NCBI GenBank assembly: GCA_027482185.1
Contig: JAIXWF010000013.1
Coordinates: forward strand, 1,426,001-1,490,000
DNA length: 64,000 nt
From: Opitutaceae bacterium
GTDB lineage: Bacteria > Verrucomicrobiota > Verrucomicrobiia > Opitutales > Opitutaceae
Direction of reading: 5' to 3'
Below are positions 55,158-62,668 of this stretch, piece after piece (position 1 is the stretch's first letter; each line of letters starts with the position of its first letter). A model generated the notes under the pieces. That model searched no databases, had not been told where the DNA came from, and saw nothing but the letters and a program-made list of their open reading frames with translations. The translations under genes and the position numbers were made by a program.

Positions 55158-55616
55158 TCAGCCCCGCAGGCGGAGCCGCCGGTACACGTCCTGATCGCGG
55201 CGCTCCATGTGTTTGCCGGGTTCGTCCACGCGGGCGAATCCGAATTTCTCATACAGCGCGTGCGCGTCGCGGGTGACGAGTTGCAGGCGCCGCAGGCCCT
55301 GGAGTTTCGGGTGCGACGCGAGCAACGCGAGGGCCGCCTTGGCCAGGCCGCGGCCGCGGTGCGCCTCGAGCACGTACACATCGCAGAGCCAGGCGAAGGT
55401 CGCGTAGTCCGAGATCACCCGGATCAACCCGACCTGCGCGCCGTTGGGCGCGTAGATGCCGAGGCAGAGCGAGTTCGCCAGCGACTCGGTCACGGTCCGC
55501 AGAGGAATACCTTCGGCCCAATAGCTGCGGGTCAGATACGCGTGGATCGCCGCCGCATCGAGCCACGACGGGTCGTCGGAGAGAATGTAGCCTTGGTGGG
55601 TGCTTTCGTGGGCCAT
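55158..55616 (-). CDS. GNAT family N-acetyltransferase
   Basis: Cytoplasmic acetyltransferase of 152 residues. The acetyl-CoA-binding motif A reads 'DVYVLEAHRGRGLAKAAL', with the R/Q-x-x-G-x-G/A pattern present as R-G-R-G-L-A. 'ARVDEPGKHMER' near the C terminus and 'ALYEKFGF' (motif B) are typical of the family. The substrate is not evident; similar proteins acetylate small amines or protein N termini. The ATG at 55614-55616 was chosen because it precedes the first beta-strand of the fold. The gene is 23 bases after rpe and ends 21 bases from the convergent binding-protein gene. Confidence 0.87.
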   Translation of the reverse strand: MAHESTHQGYILSDDPSWLDAAAIHAYLTRSYWAEGIPLRTVTESLANSLCLGIYAPNGAQVGLIRVISDYATFAWLCDVYVLEAHRGRGLAKAALALLASHPKLQGLRRLQLVTRDAHALYEKFGFARVDEPGKHMERRDQDVYRRLRLRG

Positions 55617-55639
55617 GGCGCCGTCGCGAGGGTGCCGGT

Positions 55640-56305
55640 TCAGAGGGCCGCGATGGCCGCGGCGTAGGCGGCCCGGTCCGCGGCTTTGAAAAACGAGGTG
55701 CCGGCGACGAACGTGTCGGTGCCCGCGGCGCGGCAGAGCGGGGCGTTGGCCAGATCGATGCCGCCGTCGACTTCGAGGCGGAAATCGAGCCCGCGTTCCC
55801 GGCGCCACGCGTCGATCTGCCGGATCTTCGCGATCATCTCGGGGCGGAAGGCCTGTCCACCGAAACCCGGTTGAACCGTCATGACGAGCACGAGATCGAC
55901 CTGGCCGAGCAACGGTTCGATCGCTTCCGCCGGCGTGCCGGGGTTGAGCACGATGCCGTTGCGGCAACCGAGGGCCCGGATCCGGGCGAGGGCCGCGGCG
56001 TGGTCGTACGCGGGCTCGATGTGGATGCTGATGAGGTTGGCGCCGGCCTTGGCGAAGGCCTCGAGGTAACGGTGCGGCTCGGACAGCATCAGGTGCGTGT
56101 CGAAAAAGAGCTTCGCGCCGTGGCGCCGGAGGGCGGCGAGCGTCTCGGGGCCGAAGGTCAGGTTCGGCACGAAGTGGCCGTCCATGATGTCGACGTGCAG
56201 CCAGGAGAGGCCGAGGTCCTCGACGGCGCGGACGCTGGCGGCGAGAGCGGCGTGATCGCCGGCGAGCAGCGACGGACTGAGCAAGGGGGCGTGCGGCGAA
56301 GGCAT
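55640..56305 (-). CDS. rpe: Ribulose-phosphate 3-epimerase
   Basis: TIM-barrel enzyme of 221 residues interconverting ribulose-5-phosphate and xylulose-5-phosphate in the pentose phosphate pathway. Metal-binding histidines and catalytic aspartates are in 'LHVDIMDGHFVPNLTFG' and 'FFDTHLMLSEP'; the loop 'MTVQPGFGGQAF' and the phosphate-binding 'EVDGGIDLANAP' complete the signature. I start at ATG 56303-56305; 13 upstream in-frame residues are not conserved. It lies between lptE (80-base gap) and the acetyltransferase gene on the same strand. Confidence 0.95.
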   Translation of the reverse strand: MPSPHAPLLSPSLLAGDHAALAASVRAVEDLGLSWLHVDIMDGHFVPNLTFGPETLAALRRHGAKLFFDTHLMLSEPHRYLEAFAKAGANLISIHIEPAYDHAAALARIRALGCRNGIVLNPGTPAEAIEPLLGQVDLVLVMTVQPGFGGQAFRPEMIAKIRQIDAWRRERGLDFRLEVDGGIDLANAPLCRAAGTDTFVAGTSFFKAADRAAYAAAIAAL

Positions 56306-56385
56306 GTCGCGGAGATAAGCCGAGCGAGGCGCTTTGCCGGCCAAAGCTCAACCGCGGAGTTGCGCGGCCGGAACGGACCGCGGCG

Positions 56386-56901
56386 TCACCAGGCGTCGGC
56401 CACGGCGCGGACGATCTTCCCGGCGAGGGTCTCGGCGAGGAGCGGCAGTGCCTGGTACTCCGACTGCAACTGGCCGCCGTCGGTGAAGACTTCGCGGGTG
56501 GCGGTGGCCGGGCGCTTGTCCGCGTGCAGGGTGCCGGCGCGGTTGTCGCGGACGGAATACTCGGCGGCGAGCGTGACGTTGAATTTGCGGGCGAGGCCGG
56601 TGTCATCCTCGCGGACGGCGGCGATGTCGCGGCGGTAGCCCGTGAGGACCACGGACAACGTGGCGTCGGCTTCGGCGGCCGAGTTGACGAGGGTGAAGCG
56701 GCTGTCGCGGGCGAGCGTCTCGCGGAGCCGGGCCGACACGGCGGCCTGGGCCTGCGGCAAATGGGTGCGGTTGGCGACCGGCTCGACGTAGACCGTGCGG
56801 AATGCGGGGGCCGCCGCGGTCCCGAGGCGGTAGTTGGCGCAGCCGGTCAGGCCGGCGAACAGGCCCAGCAGAGCAACGAGAACGAACCAAAAACGCGGCA
56901 T
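56386..56901 (-). CDS. lptE: LPS-assembly lipoprotein LptE-like
   Basis: Outer-membrane lipoprotein of 171 residues, predicted partner of LptD in lipopolysaccharide insertion. The signal peptide ends in the lipobox L-T-G-C21. The mature part has 'FRTVYVEPVANRTHLPQAQ' and 'VSARLRETLARDSRFTLVNS', typical of the LptE/RlpB fold, and a basic helix at the C terminus. The start ATG (56899-56901) gives the proper lipoprotein signal; the longer open frame upstream has none. The gene is 35 bases after the BamD-like gene, in a run of envelope-biogenesis genes (plsX, fabH, bamD-like, lptE). Confidence 0.82.
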   Translation of the reverse strand: MPRFWFVLVALLGLFAGLTGCANYRLGTAAAPAFRTVYVEPVANRTHLPQAQAAVSARLRETLARDSRFTLVNSAAEADATLSVVLTGYRRDIAAVREDDTGLARKFNVTLAAEYSVRDNRAGTLHADKRPATATREVFTDGGQLQSEYQALPLLAETLAGKIVRAVADAW

Positions 56902-56936
56902 GCGCGGGACGGCCGGCGGGGAAGGGAGCGCGCGGC

Positions 56937-57995
56937 TCAGAAGAAAAAGAACCGCTTCTTCTTCGGGGCCTCGCCGGGAGCGGCCGCGGGCGCCGGTTGG
57001 TTGTTGGCCTTGGCCTCGACTTCGGCGAGGCGGGCCTTGGCGCGGTTGGCGATGGCGGATTCCGGATAGGCGGTGATCGCTTCGTTGTAGAACACCCGCG
57101 CCGCCTTGTAGTTCGAGCGCTTGTAGAAGTAGAAATCGGCGATCTTGATTTTGCTCTCCGCGAGCATCGTCTTCATGCCGTCGAGACCCTTTTCCGCGGC
57201 GCCGACGTTCGCGTCGCTCGGGAACAGCAGCATGAAGTCCGTGAAGTAGGTGATCGATTCCTTGGTGGAGCCTTGGTCGTAGTACGGACCGTCGACCAGC
57301 GAAGCGTGGGTCTGGGCGAGCTTCAGGTAAGCGTCCGGGGCGAGCAGGCTCTGCGAGTAATTGTTGATCATCCGGTCGAGGGCATCGATCGCGTCCTCGG
57401 TGTTGCCGAGCTTCTGGTGCCCGCGGGCGATGTTCATCAGCGAGAGGGGCGCGTAGTCGCTGTAGGGCGCGTTGACCAAGATGGTCTCGAAGAACTCGAT
57501 CGCCTTGTCGCGCTGGGTGAAGCCGGGCAGGAGGCCCCACATCATGCGGCCGCGGGCGCCGTCGAGGAGGGCGCTGGCGATGCGGTACTGCTCGCCGACA
57601 ATTTCGTTGAAGCGCGGGGTGTTCGGGTACTTGCCGAGCACCTGCTGGAAGTCCTCGAAGGCCTTGTTGAAATCGCGGCCGGCGAGGCGCAGGCGGGCGG
57701 AGCGGTAGAGGGCCTCGGGGGCGTAGACGGAATTCGGATACTTTTTGGCGATGGCGGCGTAGGCGCGGATCGCGGTGCGGCGGCTGCCGTCTTCCTCGGC
57801 GCTGCGGGCCTTGTTCATCTGCTCCAGGGCGTTGCGGCCCTCGGCGCCGGACAAGCCGGAAAGCGCCCCGCCTTCCACGCGCCAGCCGGTCCCGGGCGTC
57901 CAGACGAGTTCCGCCCGCGCGGCGGTCGCCGCAAAACCGAAGGCGGTGGCCAGGAAAAGGAAAAGGGCCGGCAGGCGGGCGGAGGCGGAAAGCAT
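56937..57995 (-). CDS. BamD/YfiO-like TPR outer-membrane assembly protein
   Basis: Exported 352-residue protein with a signal peptide (about 1-28) and five or six tetratricopeptide-like repeats ('AIRAYAAIAKKYPNSVYAPE', 'AFEDFQQVLGKYPNTPRFNE', 'AIDALDRMINNYSQSLLAPD', 'ARVFYNEAITAYPESAIANR'). The pattern is that of BamD, the TPR lipoprotein of the outer-membrane barrel assembly machine. Two oddities: no lipobox cysteine follows the signal peptide, and the C terminus is K-K-K-R-F-F-F-F. It is longer than typical BamD (about 245). A GTG at 58010 overlapping the fabH stop (GTGA) is an alternative start that adds five residues. Confidence 0.8.
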   Translation of the reverse strand: MLSASARLPALFLFLATAFGFAATAARAELVWTPGTGWRVEGGALSGLSGAEGRNALEQMNKARSAEEDGSRRTAIRAYAAIAKKYPNSVYAPEALYRSARLRLAGRDFNKAFEDFQQVLGKYPNTPRFNEIVGEQYRIASALLDGARGRMMWGLLPGFTQRDKAIEFFETILVNAPYSDYAPLSLMNIARGHQKLGNTEDAIDALDRMINNYSQSLLAPDAYLKLAQTHASLVDGPYYDQGSTKESITYFTDFMLLFPSDANVGAAEKGLDGMKTMLAESKIKIADFYFYKRSNYKAARVFYNEAITAYPESAIANRAKARLAEVEAKANNQPAPAAAPGEAPKKKRFFFF

Positions 57996-58006
57996 TCGAA
58001 AAAGGG

Positions 58007-58999
58007 TCACCAGCGAATCAGGGCACTTCCGTAGGTCAAGCCCGCCCCAAACGCGACGAGCAGCGTGAGGTCGCCGGGCTTGATGCGGCCGGTGCGGCGG
58101 GCCTCGTCGAGCGCGAGCGGGATCGAGGCCGCGGAGGTGTTGCCGTAGCGGTCGACGTTTACAAAGAAACGCTCCATGGGCAGCTCGAGGTACGAGGAGA
58201 TCGCCTCGATGATCCGCAGGTTGGCCTGGTGGGGAATCACGAGCGAAATCTGATCCGCGCGGATTCCGTGTTGTTCCAGAATATCGCGGGCGGCCTCGTC
58301 CATGCCGCGGACGGCGAGCTTGAAGACTTCCTTGCCCTTCATCCGGATGCAGTGGTCGCGCGCGGCGATCGACTCGGCGGTCGAGGGCGCGCGGCTGCCG
58401 CCGCGCGGGATGCACAGCAGGTCGGTGCCTTCGCCGAAACTGCCGAGCCGGGTCCCGAGTAGGCCGACGCCGGCGGTCTCGGTCGTGCCGATCACGGCGG
58501 CGCCGGCGCCGTCGCCGAACAGCACGCACGTCGTGCGGTCCTGCCAATCGACGACGGACGAGAGTTTTTCCACGCCGATGACGAGGGCCTTGCGGTAACG
58601 CCCGGACCCGAGCATCGCGCAGGCGGTGTCGAGGGCGTAGACGAAGCCGGAGCACGCGGCGTTGAGGTCGAAACACGCGGCGGTCGTCGGGACGCCGAGC
58701 TTGTGCTGGATGTAGCAGGCGCAGGCCGGCATCGGCGTGTCCGGCGTGACGGTGGCGACGACGAGCAGATCGATGTCGGCCGGCGTCAGGCCGGCGTCCT
58801 CGAGGGCGCGGCGCGCGGCCTGGAGGCCCATGTCGGAGGACGCTTCGTCGGGAGCGGCGATCCGGCGTTCGCGGATGCCGCTGCGGGTGCGGATCCATTC
58901 GTCCGACGTATCCACCATCGCGGACAGCTCGGCATTCGTCAGGACGCGGGCGGGAGCGTAGGAGCCGGTGCCGAGGATGACGGTGGAACGGTTGGGCAT
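58007..58999 (-). CDS. fabH: 3-oxoacyl-[acyl-carrier-protein] synthase III
   Basis: Initiating enzyme of fatty-acid synthesis (330 residues) that condenses acetyl-CoA with malonyl-ACP. The catalytic triad residues are in 'DLNAACSGFVYAL' (C116), 'SLVIPHQANLRII' (His) and 'DRYGNTSAASIPLAL' (Asn), all conserved. Length and N-terminal 'ILGTGSYAPARVLTN' match FabH. The gene follows plsX after 90 bases on the same strand and overlaps or abuts the BamD-like gene. The rpmF-plsX-fabH order is a well-known bacterial cluster that couples ribosome and lipid production. Confidence 0.96.
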   Translation of the reverse strand: MPNRSTVILGTGSYAPARVLTNAELSAMVDTSDEWIRTRSGIRERRIAAPDEASSDMGLQAARRALEDAGLTPADIDLLVVATVTPDTPMPACACYIQHKLGVPTTAACFDLNAACSGFVYALDTACAMLGSGRYRKALVIGVEKLSSVVDWQDRTTCVLFGDGAGAAVIGTTETAGVGLLGTRLGSFGEGTDLLCIPRGGSRAPSTAESIAARDHCIRMKGKEVFKLAVRGMDEAARDILEQHGIRADQISLVIPHQANLRIIEAISSYLELPMERFFVNVDRYGNTSAASIPLALDEARRTGRIKPGDLTLLVAFGAGLTYGSALIRW

Positions 59000-59089
59000 C
59001 GGGAAAACGGAAACGTGGGGAAAAACGGGACCGGACCGCGGCTCAGGCGGGCGGCGACCCGGCGAACGCGACGGCGGCGGCCGGCCGGA

Positions 59090-60148
59090 CTAGGTGTAGA
59101 CGGGCTGGGCGAGCAGCTCGTTGGCGCGGGCGATGTCCGCCTCGATGTGCTGGTTCATGTCCGCCTTGACGACTTCGTTGGCGGCCAAGATGGCGCTCTT
59201 GATCGAGCGGCGGTTGGAGGAGCCGTGGGCTTTGAGGACGTTGCCGTTGAGGCCGAGAAGCGGGGCGCCGCCGTAACGCTCGGGGTTGATGCGTTCTTTC
59301 AGGGCGTTGAAGGCGCCTTTGGAAAGCAGGGCGCCGGTAGCGCGCATCGGGTTGGCCTGGAGTTCCTCTTTCAGCATGCTGCTGAAGAATTTCACGAGCG
59401 ACTCCCAGCTCTTGAGCATGATGTTGCCGACGAATCCGTCGCACACCACGACGTCGACGTGTTCGGCGAAGACGTGGAAACCCTCGATCGGTCCCGCGTA
59501 ATTGATGATGCTGCCGACCCGGCGGAGCTGTTCGCTGGTCTCGGTGATGAGGGCGTTGCCCTTGCCCTCCTCGGTGCCGATGGTCATCAGGCCGACGCGG
59601 GGTTTGTCCACGCCGAGCATGACGCGGCAATAATGACTGCCGAGAATCGCGTTGTGGACGAGGTGCTCGGGCTTGGCTTCGGGATTGGCGCCGGCGTCGA
59701 TCAGGACGAAGTGGCCGCCTTCGCGCGGGCAGATGGCCGCGAGCGCGGGACGGGCGATGCCCTCCATCGGCCGCAGCCGCAGAGTGCCTCCGGCCATGAG
59801 GGCGCCGGTGTTGCCGCAGCTGACGACGATGCTGGCGTCGCCGTTTTTGACCAGTTCGATGGCGCGGACCATCGAGGAATCCTTTTTCCGCTTCAGGGCA
59901 TTGAGCGGCTTGTCCTCCATCGTGATCACCTCGGAGGCGTGATGGAGGGCGAGCCGGTCGCCGAGCGCGAGATCCGCCTGGGCGAGCAGGGGCAGAAGCA
60001 CCGCCTGATCGCCGACGAGCGTGATAGGATTGAGGGTCGCGGACTGCGCGAGGGCGAGTTTGACGCCCGCTACGACCTCGGCGGGACCGAGGTCGCCGCC
60101 CATGGCGTCGACCGCGATACGCCCCGCGGAACCTGACTTGGTGACCAT
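59090..60148 (-). CDS. plsX: Phosphate acyltransferase PlsX
   Basis: Peripheral membrane enzyme of 352 residues that makes acyl-phosphate from acyl-ACP for phospholipid synthesis (with PlsY). The family start 'IAVDAMGGDLGPAEVVAGV' is intact, and 'VSCGNTGALMAGGTLRL' and 'VVCDGFVGNIMLKSWE' are characteristic conserved blocks. The length is normal. It lies 30 bases after rpmF and 90 before fabH on the minus strand. An alternative GTG start is not needed; the ATG/GTG (60146-60148 region) begins 'MVTKSGSAGR'. Confidence 0.96.
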   Translation of the reverse strand: MVTKSGSAGRIAVDAMGGDLGPAEVVAGVKLALAQSATLNPITLVGDQAVLLPLLAQADLALGDRLALHHASEVITMEDKPLNALKRKKDSSMVRAIELVKNGDASIVVSCGNTGALMAGGTLRLRPMEGIARPALAAICPREGGHFVLIDAGANPEAKPEHLVHNAILGSHYCRVMLGVDKPRVGLMTIGTEEGKGNALITETSEQLRRVGSIINYAGPIEGFHVFAEHVDVVVCDGFVGNIMLKSWESLVKFFSSMLKEELQANPMRATGALLSKGAFNALKERINPERYGGAPLLGLNGNVLKAHGSSNRRSIKSAILAANEVVKADMNQHIEADIARANELLAQPVYT

Positions 60149-60178
60149 CGCTGGGATGGCGGGAACGAAAAACGAGGC

Positions 60179-60358
60179 TTAAACCTCGACATTCAGGACC
60201 TGGCGGCCGCGGTACATCCCGTTCTTCGGGTTTACGCGGTGCGGCCGGAACGCGCTGCCATCGGTCGGATCCTTGGCGAACTCAGGCGCCTTGAAGGCAT
60301 TGGCCGCGCGGCGGTTGGCGCTGCGGCGTTTGGACTGTTTGCGTTTCGGATTGGCCAT
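60179..60358 (-). CDS. rpmF: 50S ribosomal protein L32
   Basis: Ribosomal large-subunit protein of 59 residues. The N terminus 'MANPKRKQSKRRSANRRAAN' is the family pattern with the very basic first helix, and the C-terminal half ('HRVNPKNGMYRGRQVLNVEV') matches the conserved end. The zinc-finger cysteines found in some L32 proteins are absent, so this is the cysteine-free form. It opens the rpmF-plsX-fabH cluster and is preceded by a good sigma-70-type promoter at 60423-60450. Confidence 0.96.
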   Translation of the reverse strand: MANPKRKQSKRRSANRRAANAFKAPEFAKDPTDGSAFRPHRVNPKNGMYRGRQVLNVEV

Positions 60359-60422
60359 GGTAGTGAGAAGGGACTGGGGCGGAGGCGGCAAAGCGTCCGC
60401 GGGTTTTTGTGAAAAGGTTGGG

Positions 60423-60450
60423 AGTAAAGGGCGGGCGAAGGACGCGTCAA
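60423..60450 (-). promoter_or_regulatory. Sigma-70-type promoter of rpmF-plsX-fabH
   Basis: On the minus strand TTGACG (complement of 60445-60450) is followed after 16 bases by TTTACT (complement of 60423-60428), matching five of six and four of six consensus bases. It lies between the uppP stop and the rpmF start, about 65 bases upstream of the ATG. This is the best -35/-10 pair I found in the window. Confidence 0.55.
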
Positions 60451-60472
60451 GCGTCATCCTTGCGCTTCGTTG

Positions 60473-61483
60473 TCAGAGGTAAAAGACAACCCCGAGCACG
60501 GCCGCGAGCGCAAGCCGGTACCAGGCAAAAACCGCCAGCCCGTGGCGCGTCAGCCAGTGCACGAGGAAGCGCACGCACACCGCCGCCGTCACTGCGGCCA
60601 CGGCGCCGCCGAGCAGCGCATGCGACCAACCGAAGACCTGGATGACCGCGCCGCCGCTCTTCAATGCCTTGTAGCAGGACGCGGCGGAAAGAGTGACAAA
60701 CCCGAGCAGGAAACTGAATTCCGCGGCCCGCCGCGGATTGAGGCCCGCAAAGTAGCCGCCGACGATCGTCATCATCGAACGGCTGGTGCCCGGCCACATG
60801 GCGACGCATTGCAGCCCGCCGATCAGGAGGGCGGACTTCGCCGTCATCGGCGCGTCGGTCGCGGCCGCAGGTGCCGCAGCCAGACGGCGGCGCCGCCAGG
60901 CTTCGGCATAAAACATGAGGCCCGCGCCGGCGACTTGGGCAACGATCACCGCGCCGACCGAGAACAGATGCCGATCGATCCAATCGTGGGCGAGAAACCC
61001 GACCACCGCCGCCGGCAGAAACGCGATCATCACGTGCACGAGAAGCCGTCGGCCGGCGGGATCGAGGCCGAAAAGACCTCGGGCCATCGACCACAGCGGC
61101 GTCCAATAAAGCAACGCAACCGCGGCGATCGCGCCGAATTGGAGGACGACGTTGTAGGTGTCGGCGGCGAGCTTGAGCGTAAGCGGGATGCCCTCGGGAT
61201 GTTTGGGCGAGGGCGGTTTGTGCCAAAGCGGCTGGCCGGCGGCATCCTTGAGCGGCACTTCGGATTCAAGGCCGAGGAAACGCGTGGCGACGATGAGATG
61301 GCCGGTGGAGGAAATGGGCAGGAACTCGGTGACGCCTTCGATCACACCCAAAATGGCCGCGTCGACGGTACTCAGCTCCGCCGCGGGTCCGCCGGGACCG
61401 GGGGCGGCGCCGGGCGCCGGGGCCGGCGCGGCGGCCAAAGCAAGAAGCGGGACGAGAAAAAAAGCGGCAATGCGGAGACGCAC
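60473..61483 (-). CDS. uppP: Undecaprenyl-diphosphatase (BacA type) with N-terminal extension
   Basis: Inner-membrane phosphatase of 336 residues that recycles undecaprenyl pyrophosphate for cell-wall synthesis. The catalytic motifs are intact: 'VIEGVTEFLPISSTGH' (E49, E53, S58-H62) and 'PGTSRSMMTIVGGYFAGL'. It is longer than the usual 265-275 residues for two reasons. There is an N-terminal extension with a hydrophobic, signal-like start (1-19) and an Ala/Pro/Gly linker (20-36), and an insertion of about 30 polar residues (72-103) after the first motif. The gene is divergent from trpD. Confidence 0.9.
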   Translation of the reverse strand: MRLRIAAFFLVPLLALAAAPAPAPGAAPGPGGPAAELSTVDAAILGVIEGVTEFLPISSTGHLIVATRFLGLESEVPLKDAAGQPLWHKPPSPKHPEGIPLTLKLAADTYNVVLQFGAIAAVALLYWTPLWSMARGLFGLDPAGRRLLVHVMIAFLPAAVVGFLAHDWIDRHLFSVGAVIVAQVAGAGLMFYAEAWRRRRLAAAPAAATDAPMTAKSALLIGGLQCVAMWPGTSRSMMTIVGGYFAGLNPRRAAEFSFLLGFVTLSAASCYKALKSGGAVIQVFGWSHALLGGAVAAVTAAVCVRFLVHWLTRHGLAVFAWYRLALAAVLGVVFYL

Positions 61484-61592
61484 GCCCCGGTGTTTTCAGT
61501 TTTGGGGCGGCGCGGCAATTTTTTTGCACCCGGCGGGATTTGGCGTTGCGCGGGGCGGGCGTATCCGGGCATTCAACGCGCGCTTGCCGGCC

Positions 61593-61610
61593 GCGTTGCG
61601 CCCGCAACGC
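61593..61610 (+). promoter_or_regulatory. Perfect palindrome upstream of trpD
   Basis: gcgttgcg (61593-61600) and its complement cgcaacgc (61603-61610) flank two bases, ending 11 bases before the trpD ATG, in the divergent uppP/trpD intergenic region. It could be an operator or a small hairpin covering the ribosome-entry site of trpD. There is no supporting regulator gene nearby. Confidence 0.35.
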
Positions 61611-61621
61611 ACGCCACCACC

Positions 61622-62668
61622 ATGTCCTTACTTGCCGAACTTACGGGCCGCTTGGCCGCCGGACAGGATCTTGATCCTGCCGCCGTCGATCCGGCGGCCG
61701 CCGCCCTCGCCGGGACCGAGGAAAACGACGAAACGAAGGCGGCCTTTCTCGCCGCGCTGGCCGCCAAAGGCGAATCCGTCGCGGAAGTCGCGGCGTTCGC
61801 CGCGGCGTTTCGCCGGCGGGCGGTGAATCCGGGACTCGAGGCGTGGGCGCCGGAAGCGATCGATGTGGTCGGCACGGGCGGCGACCACGCGGGCGGTTTC
61901 AATATCTCCAGCCTGGTGGTGCTCGTGCTCGCGAGCGCCGGCGTGAAGGTCATGAAGCACGGGAACCGCGGCATCACCTCGAAATGCGGCAGCGCCGATT
62001 TGCTCGCGGCCCTGGGCTGCAACCTCGAGGCGCCGCCCGAAACGATGCGCCGGGCCCTGCAGGAACTCGGCTTCGTGTTTCTCTTCGCGCCCGCGTACCA
62101 TCCGGCGTTCAAGCACATTGCGCCGGTGCGCAAGGCGCTCGCGGCGCGCGGCCAGCGCACGGTGTTCAATATCCTCGGGCCGTTGATCAACCCCGGCCGG
62201 CCCGCGCATGTGCTGCTCGGGTCGTTTTCCGCGGCCTGGGTGCCGAAACTCGCCGGAGCGCTGGAGGCCCTCGGCGCGCAGGCCGGGCTGGCGGCGCACG
62301 GCACGATCGATGCGGGCCGCGGCATCGACGAGCTGACGTCGGCGACGGTGAACCGCGTGCAGGGCTTCGGCCGGCTGCGCGACGTATCCGGCGACTGGAC
62401 ACCCGAGCGGTTCGGCGTGGCGCGCGCGCCGTTCGCCGATTTGGCCGGCGGCGACCTGGCGGCCAACCTGGCGACGGTCGACGCGATTCTCGCGGGCCGG
62501 GCCCCGGCGGGCTTGGTCGATACGATCGTGCTCAATGCCGCGGTGGCGCTCTGGATCGTCGGCAAGACCGGCTCGGTCGAGTCCGGGCTCGGCCCCGCGC
62601 GCGAGCTCCTGCTCGGCGGTGCGGTGCGCGCCAAGATTGCGGCGACACGGGAGTTTTTCCGCGCATGA
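61622..62668 (+). CDS. trpD: Anthranilate phosphoribosyltransferase
   Basis: Tryptophan-pathway enzyme of 348 residues that joins anthranilate and PRPP. Key motifs are present: the PRPP-binding 'DVVGTGGDHAGGFNIS', 'KHGNRGITSKCGSADLL' and 'RTVFNILGPLINPG'. The start ATG at 61622 gives the standard family N terminus; the longer open frame upstream runs over the antisense uppP gene. No other trp genes are in the window, so the pathway is probably split. Its TGA overlaps the glmM ATG by four bases, so it is translationally coupled to glmM. Confidence 0.95.
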   Translation: MSLLAELTGRLAAGQDLDPAAVDPAAAALAGTEENDETKAAFLAALAAKGESVAEVAAFAAAFRRRAVNPGLEAWAPEAIDVVGTGGDHAGGFNISSLVVLVLASAGVKVMKHGNRGITSKCGSADLLAALGCNLEAPPETMRRALQELGFVFLFAPAYHPAFKHIAPVRKALAARGQRTVFNILGPLINPGRPAHVLLGSFSAAWVPKLAGALEALGAQAGLAAHGTIDAGRGIDELTSATVNRVQGFGRLRDVSGDWTPERFGVARAPFADLAGGDLAANLATVDAILAGRAPAGLVDTIVLNAAVALWIVGKTGSVESGLGPARELLLGGAVRAKIAATREFFRA

